A stretch of 64,000 bases of DNA from the NCBI RefSeq assembly GCF_003386665.1, contig NZ_QTUB01000001.1, positions 2,108,001 to 2,172,000 of the forward strand, written 5' to 3'. The stretch's first letter is position 1. Each line of letters begins with the position of its first letter. The stretch comes from Xenorhabdus cabanillasii (GTDB lineage Bacteria > Pseudomonadota > Gammaproteobacteria > Enterobacterales > Enterobacteriaceae). Below the pieces are notes generated by a model that was given only the letters and a program-made list of their open reading frames with translations, had not been told where the DNA came from and did no database searches. This document shows, in pieces, positions 51,010-60,058 of the stretch. The position numbers were made by a program, and so were the translations under genes.

Positions 51010-51587
51010 GTGATGTTGTTATCAATGATGCTGCTTTGAATGAACGAAAGGAAAATATCATTCGCGGTCAGGTCTATGTATTGGCTGACAATATTGATAC
51101 TGACCAGATTCTGGCCGGAGAATATATCAAAGTAAATCCGTCTACGCCTGAGGGCTATGCGCAATTGGCCTCATTAGCGATGTGCGGATTACCGGAAGGA
51201 TCGTTGCCTTTTATTGATGAAGAAAAAGGAAAAGCAAAATATCCGATTATTCTGGCAGGGCAGAATTTTGGTTGTGGTTCTTCCCGTGAACATGCAGTGG
51301 CTGCTTTGGGTGCTTCTGGCGTAAAGGCGGTTTTAGCCCAATCTTATGCCCGTATTTTCTTCCGTAATTGTGTTTCTACCGGAGAATTATTACCTGTTGC
51401 AGCGCAGGAGCGTCTGTGTGACAAATTAGTCACGGGAGACAGTATTGAGATTGATATTGAAAACCAGACGGTGACTGTGTTGCAAAGTGGTGAACAATAT
51501 CCGACTGACCCTGTGGGAGAACTTGCCAATATTGTTGCTGCTGGTGGACTGTTCTCTTATGCGCGGGCGACCGGAAGAATTAAGTAA
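51006..51587 (+). CDS. Aconitase-superfamily hydro-lyase, small subunit (LeuD-like)
   Basis: Small (swivel) subunit partnering the LeuC-like protein, translationally coupled through ATGA. 193 residues. DNIDTDQILAGEYIKV aligns with the DTD-I substrate-recognition segment of LeuD/homoaconitase. In isopropylmalate and homoaconitase enzymes this segment usually ends YLRT or YLRM; here EYIKV replaces the Arg by Lys, so specificity may differ. AGQNFGCGSSREHAVAAL is the conserved swivel-domain signature. A strong terminator follows. Standard leuABCD is not present in the window. Confidence 0.9.
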   Translation: MSDVVINDAALNERKENIIRGQVYVLADNIDTDQILAGEYIKVNPSTPEGYAQLASLAMCGLPEGSLPFIDEEKGKAKYPIILAGQNFGCGSSREHAVAALGASGVKAVLAQSYARIFFRNCVSTGELLPVAAQERLCDKLVTGDSIEIDIENQTVTVLQSGEQYPTDPVGELANIVAAGGLFSYARATGRIK

Positions 51588-51614
51588 TACTGGAACCAAA
51601 TAATATTGACGTAA

Positions 51615-51648
51615 CATGCCAGTAGATTATGAACTGGCATGTATTTTT
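51615..51648 (+). terminator. Terminator of the LeuC/LeuD-like operon
   Basis: CATGCCAGT pairs with ACTGGCATG around AGATTATGA, followed by TATTTTTGT. 28 nt after the operon stop. Confidence 0.9.
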
Positions 51649-51659
51649 GTCATCTCATC

Positions 51660-51685
51660 TTGCAAGTTGCAGCTTTGCAAGTTGC
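51660..51685. repeat. Direct repeat TTGCAAGTTGC x2
   Basis: TTGCAAGTTGC occurs at 51660-51670 and 51675-51685, between the operon terminator and the phosphopantetheinyl transferase stop. It resembles the AAGTTGCA part of Photorhabdus dispersed repeats; a related TTTTTCAAGTTGCA lies near 34547. Confidence 0.5.
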
Positions 51686-51720
51686 GTCGTCAAATCTTCC
51701 GGGGTTTTCATCTCTTATTT

Positions 51721-52461
51721 TTATCCCACAATATAGGTCAATATCTGTTGTTGTGGCATCAGAACGAAATTTCCATGGAACTGGCAACCAGCTTGATACT
51801 CATCAGATAGTGTTTGCAGCAATTTGATGGTTATGGTGCGATGGATACAGTCAATTTCCATAATCTCTGCGGCATGGAAATCGAAAAATCGCTTTACATG
51901 GGGATAGAGCGCCTTAAAAAGGCTCTCTTTAATGGAAAAGACGAGAGTAAAAGCCTGAATAAAAGAAAGGGGACATTTTGAAAGTAATTCAGCCTCCGCT
52001 TCATTGATAATGCTGGCTGAAACACTGTCGATGGTATCCTGTTTGATTTCTTTTTCAATATCAATGCCTATCAGTTGATATTTATCGCCGGAAGCAGCAA
52101 AAACGATAGCACAATTGGTTGAATGAGAGATGGAACCGTAAATTTTTTCAGGCCAGACAGGGGAACGATCTTTTGCTGTTTCTACCTGAAACTCAGGATA
52201 TCCCATAGCCTTCAATATCCGTCGGGTACAGTAACGGGCTGCCAGATATTCTGCCCGTCGTTTGGTGACAGCATTATGCAACCGTGTGGGATAAGTAACG
52301 CCATATTTATCAAATAAATTATCCTGATAGAAATTGGGAGCGAAATAAGTCAGCATAACCTGAATTTCAGGATGATCAGATAATTGGCCTCTTTGTATGT
52401 CCGTGAAAAAAGGTTCATTGATGGCGGTCGTTTGTACAGGGGTAAAAGTAATTTCTTTCAT
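51721..52461 (-). CDS. 4'-phosphopantetheinyl transferase, EntD/NgrA-like
   Basis: Activates carrier proteins of non-ribosomal peptide and polyketide synthases by transferring phosphopantetheine from CoA to a serine. 246 residues. Motifs: KRRAEYLAARYCTRRIL, the acidic Mg site IGIDIEKE, SISHSTNCAIVF (conserved His) and VFSIKESLFKAL (the [W/F]xxKES motif). Length and organisation match EntD-type Sfp enzymes; in Photorhabdus the NgrA member of this group is needed for siderophore and antibiotic production. No NRPS/PKS gene is in the window, so it would act in trans. Which of the genome's transferases this is cannot be told. Confidence 0.9.
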   Translation of the reverse strand: MKEITFTPVQTTAINEPFFTDIQRGQLSDHPEIQVMLTYFAPNFYQDNLFDKYGVTYPTRLHNAVTKRRAEYLAARYCTRRILKAMGYPEFQVETAKDRSPVWPEKIYGSISHSTNCAIVFAASGDKYQLIGIDIEKEIKQDTIDSVSASIINEAEAELLSKCPLSFIQAFTLVFSIKESLFKALYPHVKRFFDFHAAEIMEIDCIHRTITIKLLQTLSDEYQAGCQFHGNFVLMPQQQILTYIVG

Positions 52462-52533
52462 TGTTGTTCTTGGGTATTGTTCGTTGGAAATATTGGTAAA
52501 TGGTCTTCGGCTGATTTTGCCATACTTGGTTTT

Positions 52534-52554
52534 TAGCGAAAACCGCCGTAAACC
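52534..52554. repeat. Dispersed repeat TAGCGAAAACCGC (copy 1)
   Basis: TAGCGAAAACCGCCGTAAAC here and TAGCGAAAACCGCTGTAGG at 56668-56688, close to identical over 21 nt, both in intergenic DNA around the gal operon. Confidence 0.55.
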
Positions 52555-52703
52555 TTCGGCAAGGGGTCATGTATTGAATATATAGAAAGAAACAATTTAA
52601 CCCATCGAACCCGGATAAAAAGACTGAATCGAAAAACGACAGGGTATTCTAAATCAGAGGAAATGCACGATAAAGTGATTGGTACTTTCATTGATCGTGA
52701 GAA

Positions 52704-52748
52704 CTATTTTTAATAAGAGATCTGACTATTTAATACATAACCCGTTTT
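52704..52748. repeat. About 46-bp dispersed repeat, partner of 13384-13430
   Basis: CTATTTTTAATAAG plus ATCTGACTATTTAA, matching the copy near 13.4 kb. It overlaps the ragged end of the PTS EIIB fragment, suggesting the repeat marks the truncation point. Confidence 0.6.
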
Positions 52749-53033
52749 TTTCTTTAGGCGCTGCTTTCAGTAAATCCTTATTAATCAACTGACTTATCGC
52801 AGTGTAAATATCAGCGACATGAGTTCCTATCACAATCTGAAATTGTCCACTATTGATAACCACAGTAATAACGCCGGGTAATTTTTTAATTTTATTGGCG
52901 GCATTTTTGGGAATATCTTTTAAAATCAACCTCAACCTAGTTGCACAGCGAGAAAAATTATGAGGTTATTTTGACCACCGACCTCCCTGAGAATATCATT
53001 CGCTAATTTTGAGTAATCCCGAATTTTTGTCAT
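52726..53033 (-). pseudogene. PTS beta-glucoside-type EIIB fragment
   Basis: From ATG 53033: TKIRDYSKLANDILREVGGQNN is the start of the EIIB domain of a BglF/AscF-type sugar permease. After a frameshift near 52950 it resumes FSRCATRLRLILKDIPK (with the phospho-accepting Cys), KKLPGVITVVINSGQFQIVIG and ends at 52726. The EIIC membrane domain and the rest of an operon are absent, so the gene is a relic. Upstream it still has two operator-like palindromes. It lies divergent from galE. Confidence 0.8.
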
Positions 53034-53054
53034 GCTCTTACTTTGAGATATCTC

Positions 53055-53110
53055 TGAAATCGATTTCAAAACAGTATTATTGTGAGTAAAAGAACGTGCA
53101 ATCGGTTTCA
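53055..53110 (-). promoter_or_regulatory. Twin LacI/GalR-type operators upstream of EIIB relic
   Basis: TGAAATCGATTTCA (53055-53068) is a perfect 14-bp palindrome with the CG centre of LacI-family operators (compare AscG's TGAAACCGGTTTCA). A second, imperfect site TGCAATCGGTTTCA lies at 53097-53110, 42 bp centre to centre, four helical turns. They flank the start region of the EIIB fragment on the promoter side. Confidence 0.55.
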
Positions 53111-53273
53111 TTACTATTTGCGAAGTAAGTCCACAAAATACCTGGCTCAAAAAATGGAATATGGTTAATCTGCCGTAGTTTGCAAAATTGGCCTTTTACC
53201 GAATATTAAAAGGCGATGCTATCATGTTGATGATATAGCTATTTTATTCAGTGCAATAGAAAAAGAGGTAAAT

Positions 53274-54293
53274 GTGGAAATATTAGTGACAGGTGGAATG
53301 GGGTATATTGGCAGCCATACCTGTGTCCAGATGATTGAAGCGGGAATGACTCCGGTTATTATCGATAATCTGTGTAATTCTAATTGTGAGGTTTTGAACC
53401 GTATTGAAGCACTGACCGGTATCAGGCCGCTGTTTTACGAAGGTGATATTCGTGATGAAGCATTCCTGGATTCTGTTTTCTCCCGTCACTCCATTGAGTC
53501 AGTTATCCATTTTGCTGGCTTGAAAGCAGTTGGGGAATCAGTCGCAAAACCCCTTGAATATTATGATAATAATGTTAATGGGACTTTGGTCTTAGTGCGT
53601 AGCATGCACAAAGCAGGTGTGAAAAGCATCATTTTCAGCTCATCGGCAACTGTATATGGCGATCCTGCGATTGTGCCCATCACCGAGCAATCTGCGGTGG
53701 GTAATACCACAAATCCTTATGGTACAAGTAAATATATGGTGGAACGTTGCCTGTCTGATTTCCATCATGCGGAAAATGACTGGTCAGTGGTATTACTGCG
53801 CTATTTCAACCCGGTCGGGGCACACCCTTCTGGTACGATGGGGGAAGATCCGCAAGGCATTCCTAACAACTTGATGCCGTATATTGCTCAAGTGGCGGTA
53901 GGGCGTCGTGAAAAGTTGTCTGTTTATGGTAATGACTATCCTACACCGGATGGAACAGGCGTCCGTGATTATATCCATGTCATTGACTTAGCTGATGGAC
54001 ATATAGCGGCACTGAATGCAGTTGGCAGGAAATCAGGTTTGCATATCTACAACCTGGGAACAGGCAAAGGAACGAGTGTATTGGAAATGGTGGAAGCATT
54101 CGGTCAGGCATGTAGTAAGTCTGTTCCTTATGAAATTTGCTCACGTCGTCCGGGCGATATTGCTGAATGCTGGTCAAGCCCGGAGAAAGCTGAACGTGAA
54201 CTGGGCTGGAAAGCAAGTCGTACCATTGTAGAAATGACCAATGATGCGTGGCGTTGGCAGTCACAGAATCCCAATGGTTATAAAGCCGGATAA
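53274..54293 (+). CDS. galE: UDP-glucose 4-epimerase
   Basis: Interconverts UDP-galactose and UDP-glucose (Leloir pathway and envelope sugar supply). 339 residues. SDR fold: VTGGMGYIGSHTCVQM (NAD site), GDIRDE, HFAGLKAVGES, SSATVYG with catalytic Ser, and the YGTSKYMVE YxxxK pair, then FNPVGAHPSGTMGEDPQG. The start is GTG 53274 behind GAGGTAAAT. First gene of galE-galT-galK; galT is 110 nt downstream. No galM follows. Confidence 0.98.
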   Translation: MEILVTGGMGYIGSHTCVQMIEAGMTPVIIDNLCNSNCEVLNRIEALTGIRPLFYEGDIRDEAFLDSVFSRHSIESVIHFAGLKAVGESVAKPLEYYDNNVNGTLVLVRSMHKAGVKSIIFSSSATVYGDPAIVPITEQSAVGNTTNPYGTSKYMVERCLSDFHHAENDWSVVLLRYFNPVGAHPSGTMGEDPQGIPNNLMPYIAQVAVGRREKLSVYGNDYPTPDGTGVRDYIHVIDLADGHIAALNAVGRKSGLHIYNLGTGKGTSVLEMVEAFGQACSKSVPYEICSRRPGDIAECWSSPEKAERELGWKASRTIVEMTNDAWRWQSQNPNGYKAG

Positions 54294-54403
54294 CACGTCT
54301 GATTAGCATCAAGTACAGCGGGCATAAAGGCATTTATGCCCATTGATTCATGTAATACAGGGATTGATACATGCTTGAGTGAGAAACAAAGAGCGTTCTG
54401 GTT

Positions 54404-55465
54404 ATGTCAAAAATGCAATTTAATCCGGTTGATTACCCACATAGACGATATAACCCTTTAACCGGGCAATGGATCATTGTTTCACCACACCGACTCAAAC
54501 GACCGTGGGTTGGAATAGATGAGCCGTTGCAACATTCCGCACGACCAAGCTACGATAAGCACTGTTCTTTGTGCCCGAATAACACTCGCGCTTCAGGGGA
54601 TATCAACCCAGACTATCAAGATACCTACGTATTTCAGAATGATTATTCTGCCTTATTGCCGGAAATTTCCGCCATGACTCCGACTGGTAATCCGTTATTT
54701 ATAAGTGAACCAGTAAGTGGAGTATGTCGTGTTATCTGTTTTTCACCAGACCATAGCAAAACATTACCTGAACTTCCTCTGGCGAATATCCGCCGTATTA
54801 TTGATGTATGGGATCACCAAATTGAAGAACTTGGGCAGCGCTATATATGGGTTCAGGTATTTGAGAATAAAGGGGAAATGATGGGATGTTCTCAGCCTCA
54901 TCCTCATGGACAAATCTGGGCCAGTGATTTTCTGCCGAATGAGTTGGTACGTAAGGATGAATTGCTGAGGCAATATTATTATCAACATGGTTCTAATTTA
55001 TTGCTGGATTACGTTGAGGCTGAACAGAAAAACGGTTTACGTACTGTAGTGAATACAGAACACTGGCTTGCTGTTGTACCTTATTGGGCGGTGTGGCCGT
55101 TTGAAACTATGCTGTTGCCGAAAAGCCATATCAGGCGTATGAGTGAACTAACGATAGCACAGCGTGATGATTTGGCGATAGCTATGAAAAAACTGACCAG
55201 TCGATACGACAATCTTTTCCAGTGTTCTTTTCCTTATTCTATGGGTTGGCATTTTGCTCCTTTTTTTATTGATAAACAAACCGATATTGAGCACTGGCAG
55301 TTACATGCTTTGTTTTATCCACCATTATTGCGTTCAGCGACTGTCCGCAAGTTTTTGGTGGGTTACGAAATGCTGGCTGAAATTCAGCGTGATCTGACAC
55401 CGGAAGAAGCGGCTCAACGGCTGCGGGAGGTCAGTGATATTCACTTCAAAAACTGTAGTGCCTGA
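54404..55465 (+). CDS. galT: Galactose-1-phosphate uridylyltransferase
   Basis: Exchanges UMP between UDP-glucose and galactose-1-phosphate. 353 residues (348 in E. coli). HIT-like fold with zinc/iron ligands, including PNNTRASG with the preceding CSLCP and the active-site [20 protein letters not shown], where HxH holds the uridylyl-accepting His; [10 protein letters not shown] and MGWHFAPF follow. ATG 54404 lies 110 nt after galE. The galK frame overlaps its end, with the galK start 26 nt beyond the stop. Confidence 0.97.
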   Translation: MSKMQFNPVDYPHRRYNPLTGQWIIVSPHRLKRPWVGIDEPLQHSARPSYDKHCSLCPNNTRASGDINPDYQDTYVFQNDYSALLPEISAMTPTGNPLFISEPVSGVCRVICFSPDHSKTLPELPLANIRRIIDVWDHQIEELGQRYIWVQVFENKGEMMGCSQPHPHGQIWASDFLPNELVRKDELLRQYYYQHGSNLLLDYVEAEQKNGLRTVVNTEHWLAVVPYWAVWPFETMLLPKSHIRRMSELTIAQRDDLAIAMKKLTSRYDNLFQCSFPYSMGWHFAPFFIDKQTDIEHWQLHALFYPPLLRSATVRKFLVGYEMLAEIQRDLTPEEAAQRLREVSDIHFKNCSA

Positions 55466-55490
55466 TAACATATTGATGGAGAACATGGTG

Positions 55491-56645
55491 ATGAAGACAT
55501 TAATTCAAAATGTAACTGAATCTTTTAATGCAATTTTTCACTCTTCTCCGACTCACTTTTTTCAGGCACCCGGACGGGTGAATTTAATTGGCGAACATAC
55601 AGATTATAACGATGGGTTTGTTTTACCCTGTGCGATTAATTACCAGACAGTAGTGGCCGCGGCCAAGCGAGATGATACGCTGATCAGGGTGATTGCTGTT
55701 GATTATCACAACGCTCGTGACGAATTTGATCTTTCTCAGCCGATCCTCTTTCAGCCAGATAAAATGTGGGCAAATTATATCCGTGGTGTAGTAATGTATC
55801 TGGCTCAAAGGGGGTTTTCGTTTGGTGGAATGGATATCGCAGTGAGTGGCAATATTCCACAAGGTGCTGGTTTAAGCTCATCGGCATCACTGGAAGTTGT
55901 GATCGGGCTGACCATCAAATCGCTTTATCAGCTTGACATCAGTCAGAAAATAATCGCAGTCATTGGACAACAGGCAGAAAACCAATTTGTAGGTTGCAAA
56001 TCCGGCATTATGGATCAGTTAATTTCAGCTTGTGGAGAAGAGGGGCAAGCTCTGCTGATAGATTGCCGATCACTGGAAACACAGGTTGTTCCGATGCCGG
56101 AAAATAGGGTTGTCATGATTATCAATTCCAATCGACAGCGTGGTCTTGTAGACAGCGAATACAATACGCGTCGTCAGCAGTGTGAAGAGGCCGCTAGCAT
56201 ATTGGGCGTTAAAGCACTGCGTGACGTATCTATTGATGATTTCAATGTGAAACAGAAACAACTTGATGCTCTGCTCACCAAACGTGCCCGTCATGTAATT
56301 ACTGAAAATGTACGAACTCTGGCTGCTGTTGATGCTTTAAGGATGGGAGATCTGTCCCGTCTTAGCCAGCTTATGGCTGAATCCCATATCTCCATGCGTA
56401 ATGATTTTGAAATCACTGTTCATGAAATAGATATGCTGGTGGAGATTGTAAAAAATGTGATCGGAGAGCGGGGTGGGGTCCGTATGACCGGAGGGGGTTT
56501 TGGTGGTTGTGTGGTGGCACTGGTTGCCCCTGATTTGGTGGAAAAGGTGAGAAAGGTCATTGAAAGTGAATACAACATGCAAACTGGCCTGAAAGCCACT
56601 ACTTATATTTGTCAGGCGAGCAAAGGAGCGAGCCAGCTTATTTGA
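55491..56645 (+). CDS. galK: Galactokinase
   Basis: Phosphorylates galactose at C1; GHMP kinase family. 384 residues from ATG 55491 (GGAG 9 nt upstream); in-frame ATGs 55476 and 55485 are alternatives. Motifs: [21 protein letters not shown] (sugar-binding signature, here split as [10 protein letters not shown] and [11 protein letters not shown]), the ATP loop [12 protein letters not shown], and [33 protein letters not shown] holds the catalytic Asp. It closes the gal operon; a weak hairpin follows. Confidence 0.97.
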   Translation: MKTLIQNVTESFNAIFHSSPTHFFQAPGRVNLIGEHTDYNDGFVLPCAINYQTVVAAAKRDDTLIRVIAVDYHNARDEFDLSQPILFQPDKMWANYIRGVVMYLAQRGFSFGGMDIAVSGNIPQGAGLSSSASLEVVIGLTIKSLYQLDISQKIIAVIGQQAENQFVGCKSGIMDQLISACGEEGQALLIDCRSLETQVVPMPENRVVMIINSNRQRGLVDSEYNTRRQQCEEAASILGVKALRDVSIDDFNVKQKQLDALLTKRARHVITENVRTLAAVDALRMGDLSRLSQLMAESHISMRNDFEITVHEIDMLVEIVKNVIGERGGVRMTGGGFGGCVVALVAPDLVEKVRKVIESEYNMQTGLKATTYICQASKGASQLI

Positions 56646-56667
56646 TTCGAACAAAGAAGTCAGTAAT

Positions 56668-56688
56668 TAGCGAAAACCGCTGTAGGCC
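56668..56688. repeat. Dispersed repeat TAGCGAAAACCGC (copy 2)
   Basis: See the copy at 52534. It follows galK by 22 nt. Confidence 0.55.
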
Positions 56689-56750
56689 CTCAACAGAGCG
56701 AGAGACAGTTACAACAGAGTTCTGTTTTGCTGTTTTGGTATATCCTCAAT

Positions 56751-56769
56751 AGATCCCAGGTTGGGATCT
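56751..56769. terminator. Hairpin downstream of galK
   Basis: AGATCCCA and TGGGATCT form a perfect 8-bp stem with a 3-nt loop, 106 nt after galK; no U-run. Confidence 0.45.
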
Positions 56770-56884
56770 TATCAGCAAAGTAATATTGTTAATAAAGCAA
56801 CAACGTGAAATCTATTGGGATAGATAAAACTCTTTTCAAGATCAAACCAGGTCTGCTGTATTGTGTCTCCTGCATTTTGCTCAT

Positions 56885-57334
56885 TTATGAGTAACTTTTC
56901 CCCCGCGCCAACTGGCATGCTTTACGTTCATTTGGTTCACGATCTTTGATGATGTTGGCTGTTTCATCCACAGCGGGAAGAGAAAACCCCATGTCATCAT
57001 AAGCCACAAAACCCATTAAATGATAACTACTGGGCGGGATATCCACGGGAATGCGAAATTCCTTTTTTTCCTCAGGAGCCAGGGAATCAAATGAGTACAC
57101 GATCAGGGATTGTGGTTCACACTTAATATTAAGAGGCAAAATCGCCAGATAACCACCAGCTACAGGCTGATCGCCTTTATTTTGCAGTGTTCCTCCCACA
57201 AAGAATTTTCCATTAGCTCCCAGTCCCATGTGGAATAACAAATGAGCTTCCCCTTGTGCCCATAAGGTCGGGCTGAACAGACAACTTGCCAGTAATATCA
57301 GCATCGTTCTGTATGTATAGCCACGCCATCTCAT
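56885..57334 (-). CDS. Secreted 149-residue partner of the lipase
   Basis: Not assigned a firm function. It has a Sec signal peptide (RWRGYTYRTMLILLASCLFS, cleavage likely after LWA, about residue 26). The mature domain is beta-rich with one cysteine-spaced pair (Cys near PLNIKCEPQS and a C-terminal ACQLARG). Lies 66 nt downstream of a class 3 lipase in the same direction. Photorhabdus Pdl lipases are known with a small exported partner gene (Orf53); this pair has the same layout, so it is probably such a partner. Ribosome site AGGAGAAG before ATG 57334. Confidence 0.7.
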   Translation of the reverse strand: MRWRGYTYRTMLILLASCLFSPTLWAQGEAHLLFHMGLGANGKFFVGGTLQNKGDQPVAGGYLAILPLNIKCEPQSLIVYSFDSLAPEEKKEFRIPVDIPPSSYHLMGFVAYDDMGFSLPAVDETANIIKDREPNERKACQLARGKSYS

Positions 57335-57399
57335 TTTTCTTCTCCTGTTTATTTAATTTTTTATGTCAGTCAGTTGGCTATTGTTGTTTCACTGAATGA

Positions 57400-58320
57400 T
57401 TATGTTAGTGATATGCAAGACGATAACATTTTATGCTTTTCTGAGTCCGGGGTTTTAGATTCTAAGATCAGGTGTTTGAATTGATTTGGATCCAATATTG
57501 CAATGTAACTGGCTAAATAATGGTTGCATCCCAGGCTGTCAGTTATGTTCAGTCCGTCTGGTGGCTTAAGTAAGGTCACTTTTGACAGGGGTTCATATTC
57601 CAGTATGAGTGGAACATGCAGGGGAAGATGGGGAACCAGATCTTTTTTATAGTTGAAGACTTCATAATTGGAGAAATGAGTGTCGATATAGGTAACAAAC
57701 TCATGATTTCCTGGTTTTGGGCTGGCAAACAAACAGGCTTTATGTTTATCACCAAGCAACGGGATATCTCTCATAAGATAAGCAGCAATGGTAGCACCAA
57801 GGCTATGACCAAGTATGGTATATGGCGTGTTGATTCCTATGAATTGTGCGATTGCGTTGGAGAATCTGAGATCTCGGAGATCACTTTTATACTCAGGATC
57901 AACAATAGTAAGTTTCAATGAGTTATAAATACTATAGAACCCCATACTGACTTTTTGTTCCGGGGTATCTGCCCATGGTGAGGTGAAAACAGGAACAAGG
58001 TCATGGAGAGCTTCAAACAGGTTTGAAATATCCGTCCCGCGAATAACAATAACATACTCTTTTGGCGTTTTTTTATTTTCTGCGATATATCCATAACAGA
58101 CACTCACAGGCAGCATAATTAAAAATTGCTGATTAGTTTTTGGATTTACAGAGAAAGACAGGTCATTACCACTAATATAACCGACAAGTTTCCAGCCATC
58201 TTCTTCTATACGCGGATCAGGAGGGGGAGTCGGATTATTGTAATATTGTATATTCATATCTGCTGCGTACAGTATTAATGATGCCAATTGAGCTTCTTTA
58301 GATAACGTTATGTTATACAT
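57400..58320 (-). CDS. Class 3 lipase (Pdl-like)
   Basis: An alpha/beta-hydrolase of the fungal-type lipase (class 3) family. The nucleophilic serine is in TILGHSLGATIAAYLM; a catalytic Asp is suggested by YKKDLVPHLP, and His by GCNHYLASY. 306 residues. There is no obvious signal peptide, as in Photorhabdus Pdl1-type lipases, which promote export of insecticidal toxin complexes. AAGAGGAAATAGATT precedes ATG 58320. With the downstream secreted protein it forms a two-gene operon. It sits next to metabolic genes, with no toxin genes in view. Confidence 0.82.
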   Translation of the reverse strand: MYNITLSKEAQLASLILYAADMNIQYYNNPTPPPDPRIEEDGWKLVGYISGNDLSFSVNPKTNQQFLIMLPVSVCYGYIAENKKTPKEYVIVIRGTDISNLFEALHDLVPVFTSPWADTPEQKVSMGFYSIYNSLKLTIVDPEYKSDLRDLRFSNAIAQFIGINTPYTILGHSLGATIAAYLMRDIPLLGDKHKACLFASPKPGNHEFVTYIDTHFSNYEVFNYKKDLVPHLPLHVPLILEYEPLSKVTLLKPPDGLNITDSLGCNHYLASYIAILDPNQFKHLILESKTPDSEKHKMLSSCISLT

Positions 58321-58667
58321 AATCTATTTCCTCTTTATTATTGTTGGCTGTGTGTATCATGAACATCTCTGGCTCGAATATCTTGCAGAATAAAAAATAT
58401 AAAAGGGATAATTTAAGCGTATATCATTCTGCCAGAATTTCTGGGAATTTGATCCCACTATGTTTTTGGCCAGTGACTAATCAGTAAACTTGTTGAATGA
58501 AGGGAACTCTCGGGAAAATGTTTTCTATTTATCAATATAGAATTAATTAATTACATTTTGTTATATGTAGTTTTGATTTGTTCTTTTAAATCTGCCGCAA
58601 TGCAGCGTTATCCTTTATTAACCTATAAGTATTATTTTTAAATATTACTGAATATTAAGAGGCTAAT
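58321..58667. other. Divergent promoter region, lipase and transsulfuration genes
   Basis: About 350 nt, AT-rich, no coding potential. Must contain both promoters; no riboswitch-like fold was recognised. Confidence 0.4.
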
Positions 58668-60038
58668 ATGTCAGCACCACGTTCGGTTCTGGAACTGATT
58701 GGAAATACACCGTTACTGGAACTGACCCATCTGGACACTGGCCCATGTCAGTTATTTATTAAGTTAGAAAACCAAAATCCAGGTGGTTCGATTAAAGACA
58801 GAGTTGCACTCTCAATGATTGAGCAGGCGGAAAAGCAGGGTTTGCTGAAGCCTGGTGGCACTATCATTGAAGCTACAGCGGGTAATACCGGTATCGGGTT
58901 GGCGCTGGTTGCTGCTATGAAAGGCTATAAGTTGATCCTGGTTGTGCCGGATAAGATGAGCAGAGAGAAAATATATCATCTGAGAGCACTAGGAACGGAT
59001 GTTCGTTTGACACGTTCTGATGTATGTAAAGGGCACCCGGAATACTATCAGGACTATGCATTACGTTTGTCAAAGGAAATCAGCGGAGCCTATTATATCG
59101 ATCAATTCAATAACCTTTCGAATTCGCTTGCCCATACGACAACGACTGGCCCTGAAATATGGCAGCAAATGGAACATAACGTGGATGCGGTGGTTGTTGG
59201 AGTTGGCTCTGGTGGGACACTGGGCGGCTTAAGCCAATACTTTAAGGAAGTTTCTCCTAATACTGAATTTGTTCTTGCTGATCCCAAAGGCTCTGTTCTT
59301 GCTGATTACGTTGAATATGGTCACTATGATGAAGCAGGAAGTTGGTTTGTTGAAGGTATTGGGGAGGATTTTATCCCTCCGCTTGGGGATTTCTCCCAAA
59401 TTTGTCATGCCTATCGGATAATGGACGCAGAAGCATTTTCTTGCGCAAGAGAGCTATTGTTAAAGGAAGGCATTCTGGCTGGCTCTTCTTCAGGTACGTT
59501 ATTGGCTGCTGCTTTACGCTATTGCCGTGCGCAGAAGACACCAAAACGGGTGGTTACTTTAGCTTGTGACAGTGGCAATAAATATTTGTCCAAGATGTTC
59601 AATGACTACTGGTTATTAGAGCAGGGATTGCGTTCACAGCAGAAAGAAAATGATTTAAGCGATTATGTAACGTACCGTTACCGGGATGGTGCGACGGTTT
59701 TTGTTTCTCCACAGGATACCCTGCAAATTGCTCATGGGAGAATGCGGTTGTATGACATTTCACAACTCCCTGTGCTCGATAATGGGCAGGTTGTCGGCAT
59801 CATAGATGAGTGGGATTTGATGCATGCTATTCAGGCTGATTCCCGTAATTTCTCTTTGCCTGTCAGTCAGGCAATGACCAGTCAGGTTAATACTCTTCAT
59901 AAAAAAGCGCCATTGGAACAGTTGGTCGCGACTTTCGATGCGGGCCATGTGGCTTTGATTGTTGATGATGGTAATCATTTCATCGGCCTTGTTACCCGTA
60001 CAGATGTGCTGAACGCATGGCGTCAACAACTCAATTAA
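58668..60038 (+). CDS. Cystathionine beta-synthase
   Basis: Condenses serine and homocysteine to cystathionine (reverse transsulfuration). 456 residues. The fold II PLP domain shows LIGNTPLLEL, the PLP lysine in PGGSIKDRVALSM, EATAGNTGIGLAL and VGVGSGGTLGGL, and the PLP-phosphate loop AGSSSGTLLAA. The last about 120 residues form a pair of CBS domains (LPVLDNGQVVGIIDEWDL, HVALIVDDGNHFIGLVTRTD), which in the animal enzyme bind SAM. There is no haem domain. AAGAGG precedes ATG 58668. A cystathionine gamma-lyase-type gene follows 20 nt downstream. Confidence 0.93.
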   Translation: MSAPRSVLELIGNTPLLELTHLDTGPCQLFIKLENQNPGGSIKDRVALSMIEQAEKQGLLKPGGTIIEATAGNTGIGLALVAAMKGYKLILVVPDKMSREKIYHLRALGTDVRLTRSDVCKGHPEYYQDYALRLSKEISGAYYIDQFNNLSNSLAHTTTTGPEIWQQMEHNVDAVVVGVGSGGTLGGLSQYFKEVSPNTEFVLADPKGSVLADYVEYGHYDEAGSWFVEGIGEDFIPPLGDFSQICHAYRIMDAEAFSCARELLLKEGILAGSSSGTLLAAALRYCRAQKTPKRVVTLACDSGNKYLSKMFNDYWLLEQGLRSQQKENDLSDYVTYRYRDGATVFVSPQDTLQIAHGRMRLYDISQLPVLDNGQVVGIIDEWDLMHAIQADSRNFSLPVSQAMTSQVNTLHKKAPLEQLVATFDAGHVALIVDDGNHFIGLVTRTDVLNAWRQQLN

Positions 60039-60058
60039 TCTCTTTCAGGAATAATTTA

